Assembly: GCA_014338405.1 (NCBI GenBank)
Contig: JTDE01000430.1
Location: 108,323 to 172,322, forward strand
Length of the DNA: 64,000 nt
DNA from: Paragonimus skrjabini miyazakii
Taxonomy: Eukaryota > Platyhelminthes > Trematoda > Plagiorchiida > Troglotrematidae
Direction: 5' to 3'
Part shown: piece after piece, positions 49,241 through 61,560 of the stretch
Numbering within the stretch: the first letter of the stretch is position 1
Layout of the letters: each line of letters starts with the position of its first letter
The notes under the pieces: generated by a model
What the model was told of the DNA's origin: nothing
Seen by the model: the letters and a program-made list of their open reading frames with translations, nothing else
Databases searched by the model: none
Position numbers and translations under genes: made by a program

Positions 49241-49439
49241 ATCAAATGCCGCCCAGCAAATCAATGATTTCTGTGATTTCAACTTGGAGAGAAGTCCTAG
49301 TCGAGGGGTCATCGATTGGAGTTAACAGACAGTAACTGTGTCTCCTCTTGAGACGATCGGGCAACTTGATCATTATTCACAAGCGAAAGTGGTTCAGTGT
49401 TCACATATGATAATTCGGTCGTGCCTAATGTGAGGTCAC

Positions 49440-49494
49440 TGGCGCAGTGGTAAACACGGTTGCCCCATGAACAGCGTGGCCGTGGTTCAAGTCC
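49440..49494 (+). promoter_or_regulatory. RNA polymerase III A and B boxes (copy G)
   Basis: A box TGGCGCAGTGGT and B box GGTTCAAGTCC, the latter an exact match to GGTTCRANNCC. The spacing equals that of a tRNA gene without intron. Confidence 0.75.
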
Positions 49495-49512
49495 CGGCAG
49501 TGGCGATGCTAT

Positions 49513-49557
49513 GCACTACTGACGAGCTCTAATGAAAACAAAACTCGAGTCTAGTGC
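49513..49557 (+). ncRNA. degenerate hammerhead ribozyme (copy G)
   Basis: Stem I (GCACTA/TAGTGC) and CTGACGA are intact, but the second strand of stem II is AAAAC and the core GAAA is AAAA. All changes are G to A on this strand. Predicted inactive. Confidence 0.8.
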
Positions 49558-49666
49558 TTTTTTTCAAAAGGGCCGACTGGAAAGTCTATGGGAATGCGAC
49601 AGCTGCGATCAATCGTGGGTGATGTTCAATCTATAGGAAAATCAAAATCCCCTACTGCTCATCAGT

Positions 49667-49679
49667 AATTAATTATTTC
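49667..49679. repeat. 13-bp direct repeat, right (target-site duplication)
   Basis: AATTAATTATTTC, pairing with 48825-48837. Confidence 0.8.
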
Positions 49680-52600
49680 TTGAGTATAAGTTAACTCCGT
49701 GAGTTTTAGCTCCTTAGGTAGCAGTAATGAGATGTTTCTGGTACTTTTGGATTCGAAGAAGAAAGAGTAGTACGTAAGACGCCGATGTTCTAGCTTTGCA
49801 CTAACATTGCAATCCTTGATACATCCGATTAACGAGTGAATACAGGTACTTGAAAACGACAGAAGAAAAGACTACATCTACAACGCTTAGTGACGAAATA
49901 GCTCCATACTTGTTGCGGTCAACATCACCTTCTTTGTTATGTCAGAGTGTATCAGCGTAGTATTTAGCTTATGTCAAAGAACTGCACTTTCACCCAACAC
50001 AACAGGGGGTGTTCATTTGAGGCTGGAGTCTTGCTGACAATGATGATTGAAAGTTGTATTCTGTCGATTCTCTGAGGTTCGTGGTTAGTGAGGTAATTGG
50101 CAGTCTTTTAGGGTTCATTGACGGTATCTACGCGATCTAATTTTCTCATGAAGGCAAGGCCCGTGAAGTTCTTCGAAAAAGTATTGAGTAGGCTGTTTTG
50201 TTATGAGTATTACTCTTGGTAAGATTCGACGCACCTTTTCATCTATTTTCTCTGGTTGACGATTTTACAAACACCATATTTGAGTGGTATGGTTTTTTTT
50301 GGGTCCAGTACCAAGAGTCTTTCTGAGGTTGCCATATATGTCGCAGGCGGTGCACAGTCCAAATGCATTGACAGTCGTTTACTTATTTATCCGCTGAAAA
50401 TCTCCTTGTGATTCTTTGTACTGTCTCGCGCTTATCTGTATCCTGAAAATGTCATATCGGAGAGAAACGTTTAGCAGTCCTACGTCACTTTTTGTTTTAC
50501 CTTGACGGTCGGCTGTATATACTAAGACATGCTCTCAAACCAACCAGAGATTTGCTTTTTGTTTCCGCCAAAAGTATGTAAGAGGACCTTGTGAATCTTA
50601 CCTAGAATGTAAATCCAATTTGTTTCGGCGTTGACCTGTGGACAGTTCTATAGGGCAGGGTTGACAGAATATGTGACCTTGTCCCGTAATCTTGACGGCA
50701 CTACTTTTCGTTTGACCCGGGTGTGAGAGCATGTTTCAAATTACCACCCAAGGAGAAATTTGTATCATTGGCAGTGTCGTGATAGCTAGTTGTGTTGTGG
50801 ATTTGATTGGGATCTTCCTCTCTGGTGACAACAGATCGACCATTTTCTCGATAAAATTTACAGCGTATCCATGATATTGCTTAGTGAATGAATACATGTC
50901 TGTGACATACGAGCTGTTGTATATGCAGAACGCAAGTAGCCGTTATCTCTCCGCGTTCTCTAAATTGTCGAATCGTTTGGACTAGAAGTTACGATGTTGT
51001 CCCATTCACATGTTGAATCAGAGATAGACGAGTTTCAGAATTCCACTACTCTGATCTTCAGTTTGAAAAGATCCGCAAAGTGTTGAAGCGTAGGCTTTTA
51101 AAATGCATATTTGATCCGAGAGGTTTGACTCGCAGGATAAGAAAATTATTTCTGTTCTGCTTGCTGGTGATTCAGATGGAATTGATTTACAGTTTCAGGT
51201 TGCCAAGTTGATTCCATAATCTGCCGTTTTCCCTGTTTCCTTTTCATTCCGAAAGGAGATTTGGCGATGCTATTTGAAAGAGCTACGCGTTCGAAGTTTA
51301 ATATCTTGTAGGCGATTATGCCTGTGTTAAGCTTCAAGAGTCTGCCTTATATGTTGCGTGTGTTTTGACGTAGAAGATCTAGTTGGTGTAGTCAGACTTT
51401 CGGGAACATTTGATACGGCTAACTGAACCATATCACGTGAATAGACTGAGTGAACAACGCAGCTGTTTGTTATTGCGTATTTTTAAATCCCTGAGATATG
51501 CGATCACAGGGCCAGATCATTAAAATATACGATTTTTACTGACTGCAATATGTATGCTGGTGTATCAACAAAGCTTTTGTAGAATGCGATGATATGTACC
51601 GAGTCCAGTGATGGAACGGGTAACAAGAGGGTCACGGATTAACAGCGCCTCACCTGATACAATTAGAGTAGCTCATGAGCACCATTTGTTAATTTGGGTA
51701 CGCGTGGTAACTGATGCAAACTTTTAAAAACGTAGTATAATGCAAAATTTCAATGCAACATGGCGTAAAGGTGTACGTGGATGATTATTTGCTATTCTAA
51801 CCTAGAACGTTAACGTCAATATGCCTGCGGACTTAACTATGGAGAACGACAGAACGATTCACAGTACCTTAGCATCAAGCTGAAGGCTAATCGCATGCAA
51901 ACGTTTATTGCATATCAGAGCCATTCGAGCTAAAAATTATGAGAGCCTCATCAACCACAATTTCACTCGATGAGTCTTTTAATATGAACAGACTGGCCTG
52001 AGCAAACAGCATTTGTAAAACTTTCCTTTGCATCGTATCATTTCATCATTTTTGCCCAAACGTGCATATTTTTAATTATAATGTACTGTTTATCAGGAAT
52101 CGTTTAATGGACTTAAGAAAATACTTGCTTTTTATGACTCCACTAGGTATTGAGGTTAAACCAAAATTTCGTTGTGAGTGAGTAAAATGTCTGTCATCTA
52201 TCTGAACGCAACCTTGTCAAGTCATTCAATGTCACCCACATACATTGAACGATCAAAACACCGTCTTATCTTCATATGTAGGTTAATTTCCCTTAGGAGA
52301 ATCTATCAAGGTTTGACAAAAACTCTGAACCAATCGTCTGTTTTTCAGTTAGTTACCTTACGTGAAATCTGTTAAGACCATTTTAGCATCGCGACATTCT
52401 TTGGGAGCCAAAATTGAATTTGACCGACTCACCGTCGAATACCTGTCACTGTCTAATTTCTGTGCAATGTTGAGAAACGGCAAGCATTTCTCTTTGTAAC
52501 TTGTTCAATGTGGGGCGGCCTAATTGAATCAGTTTGATTGCGAACAAAAAACATCCAGATGTCGCTTGAATTTTGCATTCTAAACGAGTCTTGTGAACAG

Positions 52601-53403
52601 ACGATTGTATGTCGATTTATTCAGATAAATTGTCTCAAAAAGCCTAAAACAAAAAAACTCAAGTGAACACTGTAGTGGATTGCATAAATTTGACAGCTCT
52701 TTCAGTAAAACACGCAATCACCAACTACAACAGAAACCGTTCGTTGGTTGAATACCTGATTAGCTATAAAATGACGCCTTTTAAGTAAGAAGTTGTAATT
52801 TGTCACTTATCTTAAAAACATAGTTCGAAGTACTTAGTGACTTTATAGAAGGATCTTTTGAAAAGGATTATGAAAAGCTTTGCAAAAGAGTAACCACATA
52901 CAATGAAACTTGATATTAAATTGTCATTCCAATTTGTTTTCTTCAATAAGAACTCTGTCATTACTTTGTTATTCAAGAGACACTCTGTGCTGCGACAATT
53001 TATTAATTTCGAAACACAATTCAGAAGACGAATAGTGCGGCATAATTTTTACTGCACCATTTCTAGAAGCAATAAGCCGGTTACGGCCTCTTATTTTCCC
53101 AATGAATTCATGCGGTTTGAAATGAGAACAGGACATCTATAACCGAACTTTAAATGACAGTTCTGAACTTGCGCTAGAAGACACTATCGGTGGTCTACTT
53201 GAAAGATTTTGTAGCTTTGAAATGTTTTCCTACAGGGCACTATAGGTAAACCAGTTGAGACCTATGTTTTAAATCAGCATCATGAATATGTACGTCGTTT
53301 CAAGAAATGGCCAAGTGACAAAATATTCATAAGCTTATGATGAGTACGAAACAGTAGTTTTACAATGTCAGGACACATAGGGCACATGAGATTGGACTAC
53401 CAT
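49680..53403. other. stretch without a supported gene
   Basis: 49900-51400 reads like the antisense of an old retroelement (T+G-rich plus strand; a minus-strand open frame at 51146-51337), but no domain motif could be read. The rest is AT-rich with short frames. Confidence 0.35.
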
Positions 53404-53684
53404 TGTAGTAGCATACTACTCACAGGCGACATTCAGAAACAAAAGGGCAAGCTTCCAACGCCAGGAAGACAACGGACATGAAGAGACTATCGAAATAGTG
53501 TGTACGCGCTTTGGGAAAAGTTCCACTAAGGCGTATGACAACGTACTTTCACCCAATATGTGCGAGTGCACATTTACCATACAAATGGGTATACGCTTTT
53601 GTGGTTTCATTTTTAGCATGACCTGTACGGGAGTCCGCGCAATAAACGACTTTGCAGGCCAAGCGTCTTCGCGGTCACCAAACA
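53404..53684 (+). mobile_element. LTR-like repeat copy 2
   Basis: Second copy of the repeat at 1-285. It begins TGTAGTAGCATACTACTCAC and ends GGTCACCAAACA, so TG...CA ends are possible, and it has AATAAA at 53641-53646. No clear 4-6 bp target-site duplication was seen, and no primer-binding site or polypurine tract beside it, so a solo LTR is only the best guess. Confidence 0.5.
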
Positions 53685-56600
53685 CCACCTAGGCTCGAAA
53701 GACACAGTATAGAGGTGTGGCTCAAACAAGATATGTCCACAGTTCAAACACTCCAGCAAGAGCTGATAATTTTTATTGAATGTTCATCGGACAAATAATA
53801 TCGCAGTCCATTTATTTTCACCGGCCTTAGCATCCATTTGACTTTATCCTGTGAGGCTTACTAACTACTGTGTACATTTGAATAAATCGTATCCATTTTG
53901 AAAGCTAATAGTTGACCTTATGTCAAGATTCAAGTGTTAGAACCTGAAATTCCAACAACTAGAAAAAAATGCCACTGAAGTAATCTACCTGGTTAAGTTC
54001 AGGAACTGGTGTCATTGGCAAGGTATGACTATCAAATAGTATTGTTAGTATAGTAAAAATAAGTTGCATAGCTACTGTGTCAATATAGAATATGCATACC
54101 AAAATAATTCTGCCAATATAAATATACCGTGTCTTCTATGGGGCAGATCCAACCAGTATAACAGGGTGTCAGCTGGTCACATAAGTGGTCACGGAGACCA
54201 TCGTTTAGAGTGAATGCAGGACCGGTGGTCTAATGTAGCGATTCACACTGTAGAACACATGACCCGGAGCTTGGCTGACCAAAAAGAATGGCCAAAGGTA
54301 GCCATTAAACACAGTAGAATGAGGGGCCAAGGCAATGTCAAAACAAGGCATCGTTTTGAGGCACTTTACGAATAAACTGTTAGATTTCTAAATGATAAAC
54401 CCTTTAGAGGATAGTTTCTTTGCTTGTAGATATGATATATTTCGCCCATGAGATATTTCAGAAAATTCGAACATGTTAAACAGCTGCTTACAACGAAGAC
54501 AGTCCTATCATAAGCTTCCCAAGTAGACCATTAGTCTTTTCTTCGCAAAATTCATTTTAATCCGGAGTAAAACTGAACATCTTATGTATATGCAACTTTT
54601 ATCTCTGGCTAGTCTTGAAATAGCATCACACGTCGATTATCTACATGTTTATGTGGAACATTCTAATCGTTTTTATTGCAGTGTGCCGCAGCGGTTCAGT
54701 GACCCACAAATGATATAGGTTTCAGACTGGATGATGAATCCATTTGAGCAAATGAAATTGAATTTGGTGTCACGTTACAAAAGTGTGTAGCAGAAGCGCA
54801 CAGTAATGAACAACTAAGATTTGACATTGTTCAACCAAACAATCATGGAAGTGATTTCACAACAAAGCAAGAAAACTAACTCATTTTTGTTGTCGTCAAC
54901 GGTCACACTTTCATTCAATTGCAACTGTTGTCAGCACAGGTTTGTAATATTTCATTAAAAGTTTGCAACTATCTTGAATAGAAAGAGGCTAGATGATTTT
55001 TGAGCACAACACAAAATGCTGTGATGAGATATTCATGAATATGCTGATTTAATTCAATCAAAAGGGACCGCATCAAAAAAATCAATGAGGTCATTATTAT
55101 AAACAATTTGGTTTCATATTTCCGTTACAGAAAACATAAAAATTTAACTACTATTGGCAAGTGCAGTTTTTATTTAGAATACAACGATTAATGTTGATGT
55201 ATTGTCCTTGGCAAAACCAACGGATCCAAATAAAGTTTGGAGCCACAGCGGCAAATTTGATTTACTAGCTGATCCTGAGCAAAACGTGTTGTGGTGAACG
55301 GACAGTTAAACTTACAGATGACTAGATGGGAATTTCCAAAAGGGTTTTGCTCTTTAGAGTTGATAAAGTAAGTTGGTCCAACTTCACAGCTAATAAACGA
55401 TGTGTTTGATAGTTTTGTATCGCTGCCTGTCAGATCAACCTAAATCTAACATTCGAAATATCAGAATCGACCTCTGGACTTTTGGTATGAATTAACCAGG
55501 GAAGAAAAATGACATTCAACCATTCAGAAGATAAACACAATCCCAACTTCCGCGATACTTTAACGATTTATCGAATTCATTATCTCTGAACAAACCCTTT
55601 CTGAAACCCGATTTTTTTCTATCTGAGACCAAATTATTTAAAAAGAACTCAACAGAGGGCTGAATTTCAGTTGATTTTAAGTTCTGTTTGCTTCTTTCAC
55701 CCATACGCCATACTATTGATGTTTGCTATTCATTTCAATAAAACTGATTTTACATTTATGCTAGGTTTTTTGACACATTAGGCACACTACAGCTGAAATG
55801 GAAAAAACCTCGTGGTCGCATTAAGACCTTCAAATTATAACCTTCCATAATGTTGTATCGTGCATCTTTTGAGTCATTTCACTATCTGCTCAAGGTGCTC
55901 AAGATTTTATGGAGTGATGACAACCGGTTTCTTTTTCTGTGTAAACTGTATCGATGAACAATTTTACGATGTGAAAAACGTCACCCATCTAGTGTTAAAG
56001 TACTAGTTAGCCTTCTTTGAGTAACTCATTTTCTCAGGAAGTGGAAACACCGAGTTCAGTTTCCAGGATTCACATATGAAGCTTAAAAAATTTGCAGAAC
56101 AAGTAAAAGTCACTTAAACTATCTCCTTGATCTACGGATTCGGCGACGCTTTAGCGATTCATTGTGATAAGCTGAGCTGCCGTAATGTAAACTACATATA
56201 ACACATGACCCTATGTGTGCAAATCGATCAGCTAGCTACGACGCTCCAACTAACTGACGATAGTCGTTGGAGAAATGGACAACAAGAGACATAAATGTTA
56301 GTTAGTGCCACCGACACACCATGGAAAGTTGTCACGAGCCTTCACATTTACGTGCTGATGCTTGCTGATGTATTTTAGATCAGTACGAGATTTGTATGCA
56401 GCCATTGTAAAAGCTCATCAGTTGTCTATTTGCCCATTCCAGGGAGATTTTGAATTCCAACTATACTACCGGTAAGGCAGGTGATTCAACTAAATCCCTC
56501 TTGGTCTCGCACTAGAATATAGTGTATACAAACGCCCAGCCATAATTATGTTCCACTAAAAGTAGTTTTGACCCGACTTTTCTGCGAGAGGATAAATGAA

Positions 56601-59109
56601 GTATTGTGTCAACATGAAACTTGTTTCCAAATTCAACAGGTAAGGCACAAATTTACAATAGAACAATCAAAAGACTTTTCGTTGATATAAGACTACGGTT
56701 GAGTGACAAAGAAAGTACACGGCAATAAAAATGATATTAACTGGCTTGTAACAAATATACTTTCGTTAATCATCCTGAATGCGCACGATTCAAACAAAAC
56801 AATTTTTGTCTTAAAAAGAAGAGAATAAAACGAAAGAATTAAGACGTTGTAAACTTTTTTGTTTCGGCCATAAATCCATACGACATAAGGAAGCTAGTTG
56901 TCATTTTGCCGCTGTCAAATCATATCAGAGATAGAATGCAGAGAATAATGACCTGCAAGACGGTTTCTCAATTTGTTTTATTTTAATTGATATTTAAGTA
57001 GGTAATCCGTCAAAAAACTAAACGGATATGATCACGTTGGAATGAGTAAAATGGAATAAAATTCGGCATTCTGACTTAGTTCTCCGTGAAGTAGAAGGTG
57101 CTGCGTCAGTTTAGCTAAGGGTGGAATATGTAAGCGCAAATAATTACATGTCCCAGTAATGCCTCAATTGTTTAGTGAAGTAATAAATTGTTAAGTTATT
57201 TCCAGTAATAAAAGTTTGGCTATTGAGCAACGTGATCGGACAGATCATTCAAAATAGCTGAAAAATAAGGCATACTAGAAACGGCATACCAACAACATTG
57301 TGTTTTAAATGCCAGATTATTGCATGAACATCTTGAGTAAAACTTTACGAAAATCACAGGACAGAGCTGACGCAATTAACCATTGTATTGTGAAATTTCT
57401 GCAGTCACAAACATTGACTCCTAGCTAACTCAGCTGACCCGATCAAACTCGTTCGAAAGGATGACCAACCAAAGAAATTACCTTCTTTGTGTGTGTTTCG
57501 CTACTTGCAATTAATTTAGTGCCACACAGAGAATACGTAAGTTATTTCAATAGGTTTTAAACTAGGGTGATATCAAAACGTTTATTATCCCACGTGATCT
57601 TTTTTGCCCTATGTACACTTCAACTCAACTATGCGTTTTATTGAGTTGTGTTGTGCAATTTATGTAACAGAGAACACATCAGCACCTTGCTTTCCAGTTT
57701 TCCAGAGTATGCTGCCAGCAATAAGTATATATCATTGCTTTTTCCGTGTAGAGATTCACACAGCCGACAAGAGTGTCCTAAAGACATGAATGTAACCACA
57801 CTAAAACCAACTGTGTTTGTAAAGTGAACCCAATTAACATGATGATATTGTCATCGAGAACAATTGACGTGTGATTCACTAAAACCATGTTGGTTTCTTC
57901 GAGGTTGATTCAAGTTGCCTTGGAAATTGATGACAATTTTCCATACATCTTTTATCAACGCAATCTTCTGCTAATTTCTGCAGTGTCGACAAACTGTGCT
58001 GGGCATTATATCACGGTTCGTGTACCCACCGTGTGAACTGGTCAGGTCAGCGGCACATAGAAAAGGAGGACATTATTTCGTCAGACTGTTCCATCTTATC
58101 TGCACCGAGTTTGAGATTAAGTAACCGCTGACAATCAAACACAACTGTTTGGGAAACCTCTTGGGGTTCCGCCTGATTACTCTCAAAGTGACTAACAGTA
58201 TGTGACTAGAGCTTGAAATAATCGTTTAGCAAACTGATGAGCGTAAAGCCTTTACTTATCCGATTCACGATTCCTGAGGAGGTTACAAACTCATCGGTGA
58301 CATACTGCAGGATTATCAGTTGCTCCTATCAAACATGGCACGACAAGTACTGTTGAGCAAAACAGGACGTTCTGATTCATTGGTATGTTACATGCTTCGT
58401 GGAATCTTTTGGTTGATATATGCTGCCTATTACCACATGTAGAAAGCGACAACACTGTGGCTTATCCAAATATCCGGCTGTAAACGTGCATTCCTGCTGA
58501 ATGACTCTACACGCGTGCTTTTAAGTATTCCTTTGACTGAAAGCACAACAGATTTTTGGTAACGCTTCTGTCGGTTGTGCGAGATATTGTGATAGAAACA
58601 GCATTAACCCCACCAATGAAGTTTTCTCAGCATTCCAACTTTCTACACCATTATACGTACATTGTTTTACATAGTATATTGTACACGTAATACTTCCACA
58701 GCTTTGTTTGGCTCGGTTGTAACCATCCTTGACTGAGTCACAGCTCATTTCATGTGTCACTTTAATTCCCGGATTAAGTCGACATCAGTTGCTTTTGATT
58801 CCGAATATACTTGAAAATATAATTAAATCTGATTCATGTTAGGATTACAGCACCAATATTATTCTGAAAACAAATACAACACATAGGCAACTAAAAAGCA
58901 TCTCCTGCATGTTTTACTCAGCTATAATCAGTGAACGTTACTGAGTCCATTACGGAAATTAAATTATCACATCAGTGTGCTAGTTAGTTAGTTATTTTTG
59001 AAAGCCCAGTTGTGAAAACTTAGACTGGACAAGGTAATTTAGTCTGTACAAATGAAGCACTAGCAAATTCGACTCGAAGCTATCAGTAACAGTTCTAACG
59101 TTTACAGTT
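53685..59109. other. stretch without a firm gene
   Basis: AT-rich. Two spots have good splice signals around very short open pieces on the plus strand: after TTTTTATTGCAG at 54682 (VPQRFSDPQMI then a stop) and a 29-base piece at 56443-56471 between CCATTCCAG and GTAAGG (GDFEFQLYYR). Either could be a small exon or chance. Confidence 0.35.
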
Positions 59110-59191
59110 CATTTCAAGTTGAGCATCATCAACAATTGATCGCAGCTGTCGCATTCCCATTAACTTTCCAGTCGGCCCCTTTCGAAAAGAA

Positions 59192-59236
59192 ACACCAGAC
59201 TCGAGTTTCGCTCTCATTAGAGCTCGTCAGTAGTGC
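59192..59236 (-). ncRNA. type I hammerhead ribozyme, intact core (copy H)
   Basis: Minus strand, 45 nt: GCACTA, CTGACGA, stem II GCTCT-AATG-AGAGC, GAAA, CTCGAG, GTC, TGGTGT. Stem II pairs fully; stem I keeps six pairs, two of them G-U. All core positions are present. Predicted cleavage lies between 59198 and 59197. Confidence 0.85.
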
Positions 59237-59254
59237 ATATTCTCGCCACTGCCG

Positions 59255-59309
59255 GGACTAGGACCACAGCCACACTGTTCAGGAGGCAGTCGTGTTTACC
59301 ACTGCGCCA
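59255..59309 (-). promoter_or_regulatory. RNA polymerase III A and B boxes (copy H)
   Basis: A box TGGCGCAGTGGT is intact; the B box has one change (GGTCC for GGTTC) and is probably weakened. Confidence 0.6.
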
Positions 59310-59737
59310 CTGACCTCACATTAGGCACGACCGAATTATCATATGTGAAGTGAGCAATGAGTAATGTGAGAAATGATCAGGTTGCCCGATCGTCTCGATA
59401 GGAGACACAGTTATTGTCTGTTAACTCCAGTCGATAACCCCGCGATAAGGACTTCCAAACAAACAAATGAGACTGTACACATATTATTTGTAACAACGCT
59501 TCTGATGGTGTAGAGATGAACGTTTATCCGCAAGTAATAATCAAACTAAGTCGTCTAAGAAACTAGTTAACACATAACAAAATGATCTTTTTAAATGCAC
59601 CGTTTAAAGTTAACTGTAAGTCTTGCTAGCTATAAGGGTTGTTAACACAGTCTAGTATATTTAAATTCCATCGGACAGTTTGTCTCAACGTAACTGGAAT
59701 TAAATTCGTTAGGCTATAAAAGTATACATTTAAAAGT

Positions 59738-60034
59738 ATGTTGTTTAAATGTGTGACCTCATTTTGTGTTTACTCTTTCACCTGTTCTAGAGGAACAGGT
59801 TACTTCGGTCCTGCAACCAGGCACCTTTCTCAGAGGAGACCTGAAAACCACCCCACACAGCTTGCTGACGGTGAGGCGAAGTCAATTTTGAATGCAATTC
59901 TGGCGCACCTTGTTCACTCAGGATATCAATTCACACCGGAAATGGCCCTTCAATTCATTTACCATCCATTAACTGCTTATCCGCCATTTCAAGGGAGTAA
60001 ATTTTCGTATTCCGGCTGTCACTGGAACGATTGA
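59738..60034 (+). pseudogene. Penelope-like element, GIY-YIG remnant
   Basis: The plus strand is open for 98 codons and reads VYSFTCSRGTGYFGPATRHL, then KSILNAILAHLVHSGYQFT, aligning residue by residue with the GIY-YIG part of the element at 22293-22560 (FSLTCCCQAGCVEKKTRWLS, SSAISSQLTDAGHQI). Only this module remains; no reverse transcriptase lies upstream. Confidence 0.75.
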
Positions 60035-60998
60035 AATTCGGTTGCGCAATCCATAATTATGTCCTTAAAAGAAATTTGTTTAGGCCCTACGGTTACCATG
60101 GCCGTCCGTTACTCATTTGTCACCATCAGGGAATCAATTTGCCCACCTAAGTGTTCTCCGATTCAGAACCGTTTGAAGTGATTGTGTGACGAATTGCCCT
60201 TGATGATATGATATGCAATTGACCGGATGATGAATAACCTGGAGTAGATTGTACGCCAACTCATCTTTGCTCCCACTAATGGTACACATAAAATAACGCA
60301 GTCATCTAATCTGTAAGGCTACTTCGGCCCAGACAGTCGGAGATTCAAACCTAGGCAAAAATGGAACGACACTTATATGCAATTGGTTTGTCAGTAGTTC
60401 AGAATGTTTCAGTTTTTAAGGTGCTTGATATTGACTGTTCTCATGGGACAACATAAAACCGAACCATGATTATCAACCATGATGGCTTATCACTTGTCTC
60501 GCTTGGAGGGCCCCCTTTTGTTTTCCGGTTTGCTCATGCTTATCAGAATGTTCAAACCACAGATATAACATCAAGTAAACCAATAGATGAAGCTAAATTG
60601 TGGCTTTTGAGATACATTAGTTCAACTTTCAGGAACAGCAATGAGTGATTCTTCAAACTGAACATAAGAACACATAATTCTCTCGATGAAGTCAAGCATT
60701 TGTTGACACGTTATGTGTAAAAGACAGCAAGTCAGACTAGCGTATAATGTGAAAGTAAATCAACTGCTGTGTGAAACACATTTATTTTGCCTCAAAATTT
60801 ACTACAACAACCGCTACAAGAAGATCAACAACGTTGAGCAAATCATAATGAAAGTGTTTTGAAAATCTTTATTTTGCAGCAAGCTGTTGTTGATCAGGTG
60901 ACTCTGAATTAAGATAGCTCATTTATTCGGAAGTACATCAGAACTGTTTGTGCTGATCATTGTTACTACTTTGCATCCGCATTTTCAGTTACTTTCAG
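60035..60998. other. stretch with one unassigned open frame
   Basis: A plus-strand frame at 60466-60648 starts with ATG after a stop and encodes 60 residues (contains DEAKLWLLRYISSTFRNS). It could be a first exon of the candidate gene to its right, but no good donor was found. Confidence 0.3.
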
Positions 60999-61060
60999 CT
61001 AGCGAACTTAACCGAGAATACATTAGAAACGAAATACTGACTCATCCTTTAGACAACTAT
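60999..61060 (+). CDS. candidate exon 1 of an unrecognised plus-strand gene
   Basis: After CAGTTACTTTCAG the frame entered in phase 1 reads SELNREYIRNEILTHPLDNY and stays open to about 61092. A phase 0 exit at 61060 (TAT|GTTTTT) would fit the next candidate exon, but the donor is weak; other GT sites lie up to 61089. Confidence 0.3.
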
Positions 61061-61560
61061 GTTTTTGCTATTTTGTTTGCGAGTAGTATTTAACCTAAGT
61101 AGTGTTCCGATTATCTAATTACACCTTTAGTTAAGTTTAAAATTGGAGTAAATGTAATACTTGGCGCCTCCAGTCAAATACAGTGTGTGAGTTATTCTAT
61201 GAGAGATACCTGAACGATAGGAGAATAACCAATCATAGCTAATTTAGTTCGTCATCAGTTAGGCCCAGATGGTTCGTTAATAAGCCTGGGAAACAGCGAG
61301 GACTTCAGTCAGAGTGTTATGTTAGAAAACATTGCTATAAAGTCATAGTAGCTAACTTCTTTTAGATAGTTATTTTAGTAAAATACAAAGCAGCAACATA
61401 TTTATCACAATATGTTACGAAGTTATTCACGTGTAGGTAACTGCAACGATTTTGTTACATTAAGTCAGAATAAGCTGATAGTGGTTGTTTTCAGTTAGCG
61501 AATACGGTGAATACGGTCTGTCGGTGAAACACATTATAGTGCATTTCCATTAACTTTCAG

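Larger units (their letters stand above)
49282..49666 (+). mobile_element. hammerhead SINE, near full-length copy G
   Basis: Plus orientation, with the whole order of the element: 5' segment (GAAGTCCTAGTCGAGGGGTC, GACGATCGGGCAAC), CACATATGATAATTCGGTCG, tRNA-like head with A box (49440-49451) and B box (49484-49494), a decayed hammerhead (49513-49557), the conserved body, and a 3' end TCAAAATCCCCTACTGCTCA. It defines an element of about 385 bases. Confidence 0.85.
59110..59455 (-). mobile_element. hammerhead SINE, near full-length copy H
   Basis: Minus orientation. It has the same order as copy G: 5' segment ending near 59455, CACATATGATAATTCGGTCG, A box (59298-59309), a B box changed to GGTCCTAGTCC (59255-59265), the intact hammerhead (59192-59236), and the body to CATTTCAAGTTGAGC at 59110. 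Its 3' end matches copy A rather than E-G, suggesting two subfamilies. Confidence 0.88.

Noticed and set aside
50000..51400. Large antisense retroelement
   Set aside because: Strand composition suggests it, but no reverse transcriptase, integrase or GIY-YIG motif could be read in any frame.
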